From JBJXFK01 sp046155505 (lineage in GTDB: Bacteria > Planctomycetota > Phycisphaerae > UBA1845 > Fen-1342), in contig JBJXFK010000004.1 of the NCBI GenBank assembly GCA_046155505.1, forward strand, positions 1 to 9,593: DNA of 9,593 nt, in the 5' to 3' direction. The notes under the pieces were generated by a model. The model did not search any database, was not told the origin of the DNA, and was given only the letters and a program-made list of their open reading frames with translations. Shown here piece by piece: positions 1-6,462 of this stretch. How positions within the stretch are numbered: the first letter of the stretch is position 1; each line of letters starts with the position of its first letter. Made by a program: the position numbers and the translations under genes.

Positions 1-46
1 GCTGACGTGCGGATCGCACGAAGGCACAAACCAGCGGAGCACGCCC

Positions 47-850
47 TTGGCGCGAATTGACATCACCGCCCCAGTCGAAAGCCCAACCATGCATGGCAGC
101 ACATCGGCGATTGCCGCGATTGTGGCCACGCTGCTCGGCGTCGCGGCGTACATCCTGCTGCTCGACGTGCCGTGGATTCGTGCGACCGCGTGGCCGATGT
201 TCGTCGTCGCGGGCGGCGGCGCGATTGCGGCGATCGTACTGGCGCGAAGCGACGAGCGTGATTGGGTGCGCTGGGCGGCGAACGGAAACGTCGCGTGCGT
301 CGCATTTGCGGGGGTGTGGTTTTTCTGGGTGTTGTCGCTGCCGGTCGCGGAAGCGCGGGCGACGACGATGGGTAGCGCGCCGAATTTCACGCTCGCGGAT
401 CAGACCGGCGAGTCGATCACTCTCGACACGTATCGCGGCGGCGGGCCGGTGCTGCTTGTTTTCTATCGCGGGTCGTGGTGCCCGTTTTGCTCGTCCGAGC
501 TGCGCGGCCTGAGTGCGGCATACGACGAGTTTCGCAAAGCGGGAATTCGTATCCTCGCGATTTCGACCGACCCGAGCGGAAAATCGCAGCAAGCGATCGA
601 GCGAATCGGGTTGAAATTTCCGCTGCTGAGCGACGCCGACGCGAAGGTGATCCGCGAGTACGGGCTGCTGCATCGTGGCGGCGGGCCGGATGCCGGCGAT
701 GTGGCCCTGCCGGCGAATTATCTGGTCGACCGGGACGGGCGAATCGTGTGGCGGCGGATCGCGGGGAGGGTGCAGGACCGGCTCGATCCGAGCGAGATTC
801 TGGCCGCCGCCGAAAAAGCGGGGATTTCGAGTCGCAGTGCAAAGCGTTGA
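47..850 (+). CDS. Membrane-anchored peroxiredoxin / thioredoxin-fold protein (AhpC-TSA type)
   Basis: Predicted thiol peroxidase or thiol-disulfide oxidoreductase held in the membrane. The N-terminal ~100 residues hold three hydrophobic stretches (about 21-39, 48-66 and 81-100). Residues ~108-262 form a thioredoxin-like domain: an APNFTL entry strand, a VLLVFYRGSWCPFC strand and active site with Cys145 and Cys148, an ILAISTD strand, and a late NYLVDRDGRIVWRR segment. The CPFC pair resembles WCPxC peroxiredoxin-like proteins; the classical PxxxTxxC signature is absent, so peroxidase and reductase activity cannot be told apart. The start is uncertain. TTG at 47 has GGAG (36-39) seven bases upstream; ATG at 89 would still keep all three membrane segments; and the frame stays open to the left edge, so a start outside the window is possible. 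The fold is clear, the substrate is unknown. Confidence 0.8.
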   Translation: MARIDITAPVESPTMHGSTSAIAAIVATLLGVAAYILLLDVPWIRATAWPMFVVAGGGAIAAIVLARSDERDWVRWAANGNVACVAFAGVWFFWVLSLPVAEARATTMGSAPNFTLADQTGESITLDTYRGGGPVLLVFYRGSWCPFCSSELRGLSAAYDEFRKAGIRILAISTDPSGKSQQAIERIGLKFPLLSDADAKVIREYGLLHRGGGPDAGDVALPANYLVDRDGRIVWRRIAGRVQDRLDPSEILAAAEKAGISSRSAKR

Positions 851-871
851 GTAGGCCGTGTTGGGGTGGCG

Positions 872-887
872 CGAGCCATTCGGCTCG
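872..887. terminator. Small hairpin after the peroxiredoxin gene
   Basis: CGAGCC-ATTC-GGCTCG forms a 6-bp stem with a 4-base loop, 21 bases after the peroxiredoxin stop. No T-run follows, so it is at best a weak terminator or an RNA-stabilising hairpin and may be chance. Nothing else was recognised in the 136-bp gap before the next gene. Confidence 0.25.
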
Positions 888-986
888 GCGGCAACTCGTC
901 CAGGCAATCGAAACAAATGCCGGTAACCAAACTCGAAGCGGCGCATCGAAGGAATATCCGAACTCATCAGTTGACACAGGTGCAGC

Positions 987-1253
987 ATGACATGCCGTGA
1001 AGTGGCCCAGTTCCTGATGGATTATCTCGACGGCGAGCTGCCGGGCGATTCGGTCGCGGTGTTCGAGCGACACCTGACCGCCTGCCGCGAGTGCCGTGAC
1101 TATCTCGATTCCTACCAGCGGACGATTGGCGCGTCTCGGGCGGTGTTTGCGGAAAGCGAAGCCCCGTGCGAGGAACCGTTGCCGGCGGATTTGGTGAAGG
1201 CAATTCTCGCCAGTCGCGTTACGGCCAAGCCGACCGCCGATTCAGGCGAATAG
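987..1253 (+). CDS. Small zinc-finger (zf-HC2) anti-sigma-factor-like protein
   Basis: An 88-residue protein built around the zf-HC2/anti-sigma zinc-binding motif: Cys3, then His29-x3-Cys33-x2-Cys36 within FERHLTACRECRDYL. In the known family this helical domain binds an ECF sigma factor and blocks its contact with RNA polymerase, and the zinc site can act as a redox switch. Here it is followed only by a short charged tail with no membrane segment, so the protein should be cytoplasmic. No sigma factor gene is next to it within the window; the upstream neighbour is a thiol-redox protein in the same direction 136 bp away, which would fit a redox-responsive role but does not prove one. ATG at 987 is preceded by AGG (978-980) at six bases. 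The family call is good; the partner is unknown. Confidence 0.75.
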   Translation: MTCREVAQFLMDYLDGELPGDSVAVFERHLTACRECRDYLDSYQRTIGASRAVFAESEAPCEEPLPADLVKAILASRVTAKPTADSGE

Positions 1254-1255
1254 CG

Positions 1256-1331
1256 CGTAGGGTGGGCATCGCCCACCATTTGCATGCCGTGTCGAACGAT
1301 CATCAAAATGGTGGGCGATGCCCACCCTACG
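1256..1331. repeat. Perfect inverted repeat with self-palindromic arms between convergent genes
   Basis: The arms 1256-1281 and 1306-1331 are exact reverse complements over 26 bp, separated by 24 bp. Each arm holds its own palindrome, GGTGGGC-ATC-GCCCACC at 1261-1277 and its mirror at 1311-1327. It sits two bases after the anti-sigma-like gene stop and 17 bp before the phoH stop, so a transcript from either side would fold into one long hairpin or two small ones. It could act as a bidirectional terminator or mRNA end stabiliser. The doublet layout resembles REP/BIME elements; no transposase lies nearby. Confidence 0.9.
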
Positions 1332-1348
1332 GGATTGGTAATCTGCCG

Positions 1349-2392
1349 TCAGTCGCGCGGTAGCTGCGGCTCGTCGGCTGCGGTGTGGCCGGGCAGATTC
1401 GCGTCCGGCGGGTGCCCGTCGTTTTCGCCGAATGTGGCACGCCGCACGCGCTGCACGCGGCCAAAGTTCTCCGTCGCATAGCATGCCACGACCGACTGCA
1501 CCAATCGATGCCGCACGATGTCCACGTCGTCGAGCCGCATGACTGCGACGCCGTTGACGTTATTCAGTCGGCGAGCGGCGTCGATCAATCCCGACGGTTG
1601 ATCGGGGTCGAGATCGACCTGGCTGTCGTCGCCGGTGACGATCATCTTGCTGTCATTTCCCATGCGGGTCAGGAACATAAACATTTGTGACGGCGTCGTG
1701 TTCTGGGCCTCGTCCATAATGACGACGGCGTGATTCAGCGTGCGGCCGCGCATGTAGGCGAGCGGGGCGACCTCGACGATGTCGCTGACCATGAAACGCT
1801 TGAGCTGGTCATACGTCATCATGTCGTGCATCGCGTCGAAAAGCGGCCGCAGATAGGGATTCACCTTTTGCTGCAAATCGCCGGGAAGGAAGCCGAGCTT
1901 TTCGCCGGCCTCGACCGCCGGCCGCACGAGGACGATGCGTTTCACCTTGCCGGCCTTGAGCATGTGGACGGCGACGGCGACGGCGAGATAGGTCTTGCCC
2001 GTGCCGGCGGGGCCGAGGCAGAGCACGAGGTCGTTCTCGAACATCGCACGGACGTATCGCTTCTGGCCTTCGGTCTTGGGAACGATCGAGTCGCGACTGA
2101 ACGCGCGGATGACGTTGGGGTCGGTGCGGCCTTCGGTCTGTTCAAGGTCGAAAATCGCATCATTGACTGCGGCGTCGTCGAGCAGGTCGCGCTTGCGGAG
2201 CATGTCCTGCAACTTTTCGAGCACGGCGGCGGCTTTGGCGACGTCCGCCGGCTCGCCGAGGATGCGCACGACGTCGTTGCGCGAATTCAGGCGCACGGCG
2301 AACGCATCGCGGATGCGGCGCAGGTGACGATCGCCCGCACCGAAGAGTTCGGCGCGTTTGTTCGGGTCGGTAAGCGTGACGGACAATTCCAT
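1349..2392 (-). CDS. phoH: PhoH-like (YbeZ family) P-loop ATPase
   Basis: A 347-residue protein, the normal length for PhoH/YbeZ. The N-terminal ~100 residues match the family's small leading domain (MELSVTLTDPNKRAELFG start). A PhoH ATPase core follows, with Walker A GPAGTGKT at 127-134 (Lys133), the VLVRPAVEAGEKLGFLPGD segment, Walker B VVIMDEAQN at 223-231 (Asp227) and VTGDDSQVD at 252-260. Family members are cytoplasmic nucleotide-binding proteins tied to RNA metabolism and often encoded beside ybeY; no ybeY is in this window. The frame stays open upstream to 2500, but the family alignment favours ATG at 2390-2392; no clear Shine-Dalgarno precedes it. The last ~35 residues are hydrophilic and not conserved. 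It converges with the anti-sigma-like gene and diverges from the unknown gene at 2477 across an 84-bp gap in which no convincing promoter was seen. Confidence 0.93.
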   Translation of the reverse strand: MELSVTLTDPNKRAELFGAGDRHLRRIRDAFAVRLNSRNDVVRILGEPADVAKAAAVLEKLQDMLRKRDLLDDAAVNDAIFDLEQTEGRTDPNVIRAFSRDSIVPKTEGQKRYVRAMFENDLVLCLGPAGTGKTYLAVAVAVHMLKAGKVKRIVLVRPAVEAGEKLGFLPGDLQQKVNPYLRPLFDAMHDMMTYDQLKRFMVSDIVEVAPLAYMRGRTLNHAVVIMDEAQNTTPSQMFMFLTRMGNDSKMIVTGDDSQVDLDPDQPSGLIDAARRLNNVNGVAVMRLDDVDIVRHRLVQSVVACYATENFGRVQRVRRATFGENDGHPPDANLPGHTAADEPQLPRD

Positions 2393-2476
2393 AAGCGGTG
2401 TAGCGTAGCCGCGGCGCGCTTGGGCACGCAATAGCCGTGCATAGCCTGTGCGCCGACCGCGCGGCGAGACTATCAT

Positions 2477-4288
2477 GTGTGCTTCATGATCGAGGTTCAC
2501 AGCGGATCAAAACCGGGGCGTCCCGTCGTGCTGTTGCTGGTCTGCGCGGCGATGCTATTTGCTGCGCTGGGGGCGGCGGCGTTGCAGACGCGCGGCAAGC
2601 GCATGCTTGGTCCGGAAATCGCGCTGCCGGGAACGCCGCTCATCGTGCGCGTGCCGCTCGGGTGGCAGCAAAACCCGGACGACCCAGGGCAGTTTGCGCT
2701 GCTCGATCCGGCGGAGCGCGGGGCGCCCGCGGCGCAGCGCAGCTATGAGCGGGGCGTGCGCATTTCGTATCAACGCGTCGATTCGTTCATCGCGCCCGAA
2801 TTCATGTTGCCGCTCGCGACCGAGGTGGAACACACGGCGGTCGAGGCGACGCAAGGCATGATCGGCGGCATACCGGCGGTGCAGATTCGCCGATTTCGAT
2901 CGCTGGAATTCCGCGGCGAGGTGCTGACCCAGCAATGGCTCACGCGTGTCGCGTGTACGACGCGCGGCGACGTCATTCGCATCGAATACGAGCCGCGACT
3001 GGCGCCGACGACGGCGGATATGGCGCTGCTCGATGCGGTGTGCGCGGCGGTACGGCTGCAAACAGCGGGCTCATCTGGTGGGTCGGCCGCGCCGCCGAGC
3101 GACGTGCGAGTCGCTGCCGGGCTGGCGCTCGACGCACCCGCCAATTGCACGATTGTCGCCCACGATGACGACGCGTTCCCTTCACTGGGCCTCGTCGGGC
3201 AGGAAGAGGGCGTGCCGGCGTATTCGGTCGTCGTGCGGCGGACGTGGCTGGCACACGATCGGCGACCGATCGATTTGCTGGCCGATTTTGTCGAAGTGGT
3301 CTGGAAGCGCCCGACGTACAGATACGACCTGCGGCAGTGGTCTCGACTGGATGGCGTCGAAGTGGTGTCGCTCGTGAATCGCGAAGTCGGCGACGCGGCG
3401 GCGCTGCTCGGCGCGGTGCATGTGGTGAGCGCTGGGCCCGATCGAACGGTGATCGTCGCCGCGTCGCGCGAGAGTTTCAATCGGCCGGACGCGCGGCGCG
3501 TCGCGGCGCAGATCGCGCGTGAGATTCGCATCGACGCGATGTCGGGCGGGCTCGATATCGGCGGTGCGGTGCAGCGTGGCGGCGAATTGGTCGCGGCGCT
3601 GACCGAAAAGGGCGCGCTGCCGTGGTGGGGGCGGGCGCAGGTGCGCAGCCGGCTCGTGTCAGATGATGCGGGTGCGGCGCTCTTGCTCATTCGCGCGCCA
3701 GGCGAGAGCGGGCCACAGAACGGCTACACGGGCGGATCGGCGATTCTGTTTCAGGCGCTGCGCGAGTTTCGCACGTATCGCTGGTGGATGGACGGCCGCG
3801 CGATGGCGTATGAATTCACGTTCAAAGAGGGCCTTGCCAGCGACCTGACCGGGCGACCAGCGCGAACGATCGTCGAGTCGCGCAGCGGCGGCGACGGATC
3901 GATTCGGCGCGTGACGAGCGCGGCCGGCGATAAGCGTGAGGTCACGCTTGCGCCGTCGCGCTCGTTCGTTCCGCCGCCGGCCGAGCTTGCCGCAGCGCTG
4001 TACGTGAAGGGTCGCGCCGACGATTGGATCATCCAGAGCAGCACGGTTCAGGGTTCAACGTTGCATACGAAGCTGATTCGCGCGATGCCGGCGGATGAGG
4101 CCGGCAACGCGCGGGTGATGCTCGCCATGGATTTTTGGCCGCAGCGCGACGTGTTCGTGTTGCATGCTACGACGGACGAGTTCGTTGGTCGCGAAAACGG
4201 CGCGTTGCGCCTGCGACCCGCGAGCGACGTGGCCGGCGACAGTCCGGTGTTCAGGCGGCTTGCCGAGTGGCTGCGACCGCAGCGATAA
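2477..4288 (+). CDS. Unknown exported or membrane-anchored protein, 603 residues
   Basis: No family recognised. A hydrophobic segment at residues ~16-36, after a short basic stretch, looks like a signal anchor or uncleaved signal peptide, so the remaining ~565 residues should lie outside the cytoplasm. Three segments can be drawn by eye: ~46-195 (VPLGWQQNPDD near its start, Cys160 and Cys189, a final helix DMALLDAVCAAVRL), ~210-352 (ending in DARRVAAQIAREIRI) and ~365-603 (ending in VFRRLAEWLRPQR). Each ends in an amphipathic helix, and the first has the general look of a PsbP/DUF1795-like alpha-beta module, which is an inference only. A Gly/Ser-rich linker (198-208) separates the first two. 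GTG at 2477 gives the listed start; ATG at 2486 is an equally possible start that keeps the anchor. Codon use matches the neighbours, and the long open frame supports a real gene. Confidence 0.8.
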   Translation: MCFMIEVHSGSKPGRPVVLLLVCAAMLFAALGAAALQTRGKRMLGPEIALPGTPLIVRVPLGWQQNPDDPGQFALLDPAERGAPAAQRSYERGVRISYQRVDSFIAPEFMLPLATEVEHTAVEATQGMIGGIPAVQIRRFRSLEFRGEVLTQQWLTRVACTTRGDVIRIEYEPRLAPTTADMALLDAVCAAVRLQTAGSSGGSAAPPSDVRVAAGLALDAPANCTIVAHDDDAFPSLGLVGQEEGVPAYSVVVRRTWLAHDRRPIDLLADFVEVVWKRPTYRYDLRQWSRLDGVEVVSLVNREVGDAAALLGAVHVVSAGPDRTVIVAASRESFNRPDARRVAAQIAREIRIDAMSGGLDIGGAVQRGGELVAALTEKGALPWWGRAQVRSRLVSDDAGAALLLIRAPGESGPQNGYTGGSAILFQALREFRTYRWWMDGRAMAYEFTFKEGLASDLTGRPARTIVESRSGGDGSIRRVTSAAGDKREVTLAPSRSFVPPPAELAAALYVKGRADDWIIQSSTVQGSTLHTKLIRAMPADEAGNARVMLAMDFWPQRDVFVLHATTDEFVGRENGALRLRPASDVAGDSPVFRRLAEWLRPQR

Positions 4289-4339
4289 TCCGGGCGCACG
4301 CCCTCGGAATCGACCAGCGGACATCGGTCGCAAGCGGGT

Positions 4340-4368
4340 GCACGGTCCGCGGGCGCTCGGGGCCGTGC
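4340..4368. terminator. Hairpin between two convergent genes
   Basis: GCACGGTCC (4340-4348) pairs with GGGCCGTGC (4360-4368) as a 9-bp stem with one G-T wobble and an 11-base loop. It lies in the 88-bp gap between the 603-residue gene and the end of yajC, where a bidirectional terminator is expected. Neither side has a T-run, so intrinsic termination is unproven. Confidence 0.35.
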
Positions 4369-4376
4369 GGCGCGTG

Positions 4377-4745
4377 CTACTTCTTGCTCGCGTCTGCCGG
4401 CGATTCGCCGCCGAGGACTTCCTTGATTGCGCTGCGGGCGAATCGCATCTTGGTGTTGTTCGACTCATCCACTTTCAGAACGACTTCGTGATCGCGGACC
4501 TCGACCACAGAGCCGAGGATGCCGCCGATGGTGATGACGCGGTCGTTGCGCTTCAGTCCGCCGAGCATTTTGTCATGCTTGTCGCGGTCCTTCTTCTGGC
4601 CGCGATACATGAAGTAATAGAGCGTGATCATGACCAGGCCCATCGGCACGATCAGGCCCCAGAACGGGTCAGTCGGGGTGGGGGGCTTGGTGCCCGCGGC
4701 CGGGGTACTGGTCGCTTGCCCGATCAGGGCTGTAAAGTCTCGCAT
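4377..4745 (-). CDS. yajC: Sec translocase accessory subunit YajC
   Basis: A 122-residue single-span inner-membrane protein, a normal YajC length. A short N-terminus rich in Thr and Pro leads to one membrane helix (about 28-46, ending LYYFMYRGQKKDRDKH). The YajC soluble domain follows, with LKRNDRVITIGGILGSVVEV and the KMRFARSAIKEVL ending. YajC associates with SecDF in the Sec pathway. Its start overlaps the last 22 bp of tgt; GAGG (complement of 4753-4756) lies seven bases before ATG 4745 and fixes this start over longer readings. The classical order is tgt-yajC-secD, but here the next gene on this side is convergent and unrelated, so secD/secF must be elsewhere. Confidence 0.93.
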   Translation of the reverse strand: MRDFTALIGQATSTPAAGTKPPTPTDPFWGLIVPMGLVMITLYYFMYRGQKKDRDKHDKMLGGLKRNDRVITIGGILGSVVEVRDHEVVLKVDESNNTKMRFARSAIKEVLGGESPADASKK

Positions 4746-6085
4746 TTCGTATCCTCGCTCTCGGCGGAGTCCTGCTGCGCCAGGAACCGTCGCTTCCACT
4801 CGTCGTAGCGGTCGTCCTCAATCGCGGCTCGCATCTGCCGCGTTAAGGTTTGATAAAACGCCAGATTATGAATCGAAACCAGCGTACCTCCAAGCGGCTC
4901 GTCGGCGAGAAACAGGTGCCGCAGGTAGCCGCGGGAGAAATTTCGGCAGGCGTGGCAGTCGCAATCGGGGTCGATCGGGGCGAGATCGAGTTTGTGTCGG
5001 CTGTTGCGCAGCCGCAACACTCCGCGACTGGTGAAAGCGTAACCCTTGCGCCCGTTTCGAGTTGGGAGCACGCAGTCGAATTGGTCGATGCCCGCGCCGA
5101 CGGCCTCGACCAGATCGCGCGGCGTGCCGACGCCCATGAGATAGCGTGGCTTGTCGGCGGGAAGTTCGTCGGCGAACTGTTCGAGCAGTGCCCACATTTC
5201 GGGCGGCGGCTCGCCGACCGAGAGGCCGCCGATGGCGTAGCCGTCGAAGCCGATGTCGGTCAATGCGGATAGACAGCCGCGACGAAGCTGCAAATCTAGG
5301 CCGCCCTGGATGATGCCGTAGAGCGCCTGGGCTGGATTGTTGTGCGAGGCCTTGCTGCGCGCCGCCCACGCGATTGTTCGTCGAACGGCGGCTTGCACGG
5401 CGCGAGCGGTCGATTCCGCGTCGTGTAAATTTTGGATTTTGGATTTTGGATTTTGGATTGCTGCGCCCGCGTTGCCCGCGCCATGTCTTTCGTCGCTTCG
5501 TCGCTCCGTCGCTCCGTCGCTTTCTTCGCCTCCGTGCCTTCGTGCCTTCGTGCCTTCGTGCCTGTCTTCTCCTCCGTCGCTCTCTTTGCCTTCGTGCCTT
5601 GGTGCCTTCGTGCCTTCGTGCCTCTCCCCCAGCGGCGGGCATTCATCAAACGCCATGATGATGTCGGCACCGAGTTCGTTCTGCACGGCGATTGATGATT
5701 CGGGCGTGAGCGTGACCAGCGCGCCGTCGATGTGCGAGCGGAACTCGACACCGTCGTCGTTGAGTTTACGCAGCTCGGCGAGCGAGAAGACCTGAAATCC
5801 GCCGCTGTCGGTGAGCATGGGCCGGTTCCAGCCGGTGAACTTCTGAAGGCCGCCGAGCGCTCGGACGACCTGCGGGCCGGGACGCAGCAGCAGGTGATAC
5901 GTGTTGGCGAGAATGATCTGCGCGCCGGTGGCGGCGACTTGTTCCGGGGCGACGGCCTTCACGCTGGCCCGCGTGCCGACGGGCATGAATGCGGGCGTGT
6001 CGATTTCGCCGTGCGGGGTGCTGATGCGCCCGCGGCGAGCGCGACCGCTGCGGGCCTTGATGTCAAAGTTGAAGGCACCGGTCAT
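4724..6085 (-). CDS. tgt: tRNA-guanine transglycosylase with a repeat-encoded in-frame insertion
   Basis: Exchanges guanine-34 for the queuine precursor preQ1 in GUN-anticodon tRNAs, a step of queuosine synthesis. Visible landmarks, with Z. mobilis TGT equivalents: Asp93 in DSGGFQ (D102), Asp147 in DECPP (D156), nucleophile Asp337 in FDCVLPTR (D280), zinc ligands Cys375, Cys377, Cys380 and His406 (C318, C320, C323, H349), and GGLSVGE. All are present and spaced as in the family, except that 66 extra residues lie between Asp147 and Asp337, making 453 residues instead of the usual ~370-390. The extra part (about 152-220) is charged, low-complexity RHEGTKA-type sequence encoded by tandem repeats. 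ATG 6085 overlaps the stop of the upstream PIN-like gene by 4 bp (ATGA), suggesting coupled translation. The enzyme looks intact apart from the insert, so it is probably functional, though the insert is close to the active site. Confidence 0.95.
   Translation of the reverse strand: MTGAFNFDIKARSGRARRGRISTPHGEIDTPAFMPVGTRASVKAVAPEQVAATGAQIILANTYHLLLRPGPQVVRALGGLQKFTGWNRPMLTDSGGFQVFSLAELRKLNDDGVEFRSHIDGALVTLTPESSIAVQNELGADIIMAFDECPPLGERHEGTKAPRHEGKESDGGEDRHEGTKARRHGGEESDGATERRSDERHGAGNAGAAIQNPKSKIQNLHDAESTARAVQAAVRRTIAWAARSKASHNNPAQALYGIIQGGLDLQLRRGCLSALTDIGFDGYAIGGLSVGEPPPEMWALLEQFADELPADKPRYLMGVGTPRDLVEAVGAGIDQFDCVLPTRNGRKGYAFTSRGVLRLRNSRHKLDLAPIDPDCDCHACRNFSRGYLRHLFLADEPLGGTLVSIHNLAFYQTLTRQMRAAIEDDRYDEWKRRFLAQQDSAESEDTKCETLQP
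5430..5457. repeat. 7-bp tandem array (TTTTGGA x4) inside tgt
   Basis: Four perfect copies of TTTTGGA (TCCAAAA on the coding strand). Because 7 is not a multiple of 3, the protein repeat has a period of seven residues, read as IQNPKSKIQN at TGT residues 210-219. The AT-rich sequence contrasts sharply with the GC-rich gene, a sign of an inserted element. Confidence 0.97.
5491..5522. repeat. 8-bp tandem array (CGTCGCTY x4) inside tgt
   Basis: Four copies of CGTCGCT(T/C) in a row. On the tgt coding strand this is an AGCGACGR series encoding the ATERRSDER stretch. It belongs to the same insertion as the arrays on either side. Confidence 0.9.
5504..5623. repeat. 60-bp duplication carrying two CCTTCGTG arrays inside tgt
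   Basis: Two blocks, 5564-5623 and 5504-5563, repeat with a 60-bp period. Each holds four 8-bp units, CCTTCGTG with single variants, at 5589-5620 and 5529-5560. Since 60 is a multiple of 3, the protein shows a 20-residue repeat: residues 155-174 and 175-194, both starting RHEGTKA and sharing an ESDG core. The coding strand is strongly purine-rich here. Confidence 0.92.
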
Positions 6086-6462
6086 TCGATTGCGCCTGCA
6101 TCGTCAGGCCGAACGACACGCACAGCCGTCTCGGAGACCACCCAAAGCTCGCCTTCCAATGGACGTTCTCTCAGCATTTTCGAGAGCCGCGAAACTGTCG
6201 CCAAGGTGTGTGCTTTCGCGAGGGAGCCGAGGCGCAAGACGACGATGCCCGCGTATCGTTCGGGAGGAAAACGCCGTAGGTCGGCAAAGTCCAAGTCAAG
6301 TGTCAGGATGATCCGTCTCTCGCGCTCGCAAATTTCGGCAAGGGCCGAATCCGCGGCTCCGCGATGGCCCTGTTCAGCAACCGTGCGCGCGTCGAATCCG
6401 GCGGATCGCAAAAACTCGGCAACCTCGGGGTGGAGGTTCTCGTCGACCTTGATTCTCGTCAT
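6082..6462 (-). CDS. DUF5615 PIN-like toxin-type protein
   Basis: A 126-residue protein of the DUF5615 (PIN-like, VapC-related) family. The N-terminal KVDENLHPEVAEFLRSAGF segment provides the first acidic residue (Asp7), followed by a conserved helix region with Asp38. The TLDLDFADL strand contributes Asp56 and Asp58, then YAGIVVLRLG. These acidic residues correspond to the metal-binding cluster of PIN nucleases; VapC-type PIN toxins cut RNA, often tRNA or rRNA, but the target of this subfamily is not settled. It follows the DUF433 gene with a 4-bp ATGA overlap and overlaps tgt by another ATGA, so its translation is likely coupled on both sides. No Shine-Dalgarno is visible before its ATG. 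The family call is strong; toxicity is inferred from the pairing. Confidence 0.88.
   Translation of the reverse strand: MTRIKVDENLHPEVAEFLRSAGFDARTVAEQGHRGAADSALAEICERERRIILTLDLDFADLRRFPPERYAGIVVLRLGSLAKAHTLATVSRLSKMLRERPLEGELWVVSETAVRVVRPDDAGAIE

Noticed and set aside
17..27. CACGAAGGCAC, matching the 8-bp unit found in tgt
   Set aside because: Only about 1.4 units long at the window edge; could be chance or the end of an array lying outside the window.
1730..2434. Plus-strand open frame opposite phoH (about 234 codons)
   Set aside because: It is a shadow of phoH, whose Walker motifs and full length are unmistakable on the minus strand.
2770..3690. Minus-strand open frame inside the 603-residue gene
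   Set aside because: Low-complexity Ser/Arg/Thr-rich translation with no recognisable motif; the plus-strand gene is longer, has a signal anchor and fits its neighbours.
5430..5623. Possible CRISPR array
   Set aside because: The units are 7-8 bp tandem copies without spacers and lie inside a coding gene.
4724..6085. tgt as a pseudogene
   Set aside because: Despite the repeats the frame is uninterrupted, the net insertion is a multiple of three and all catalytic and zinc residues are in place.
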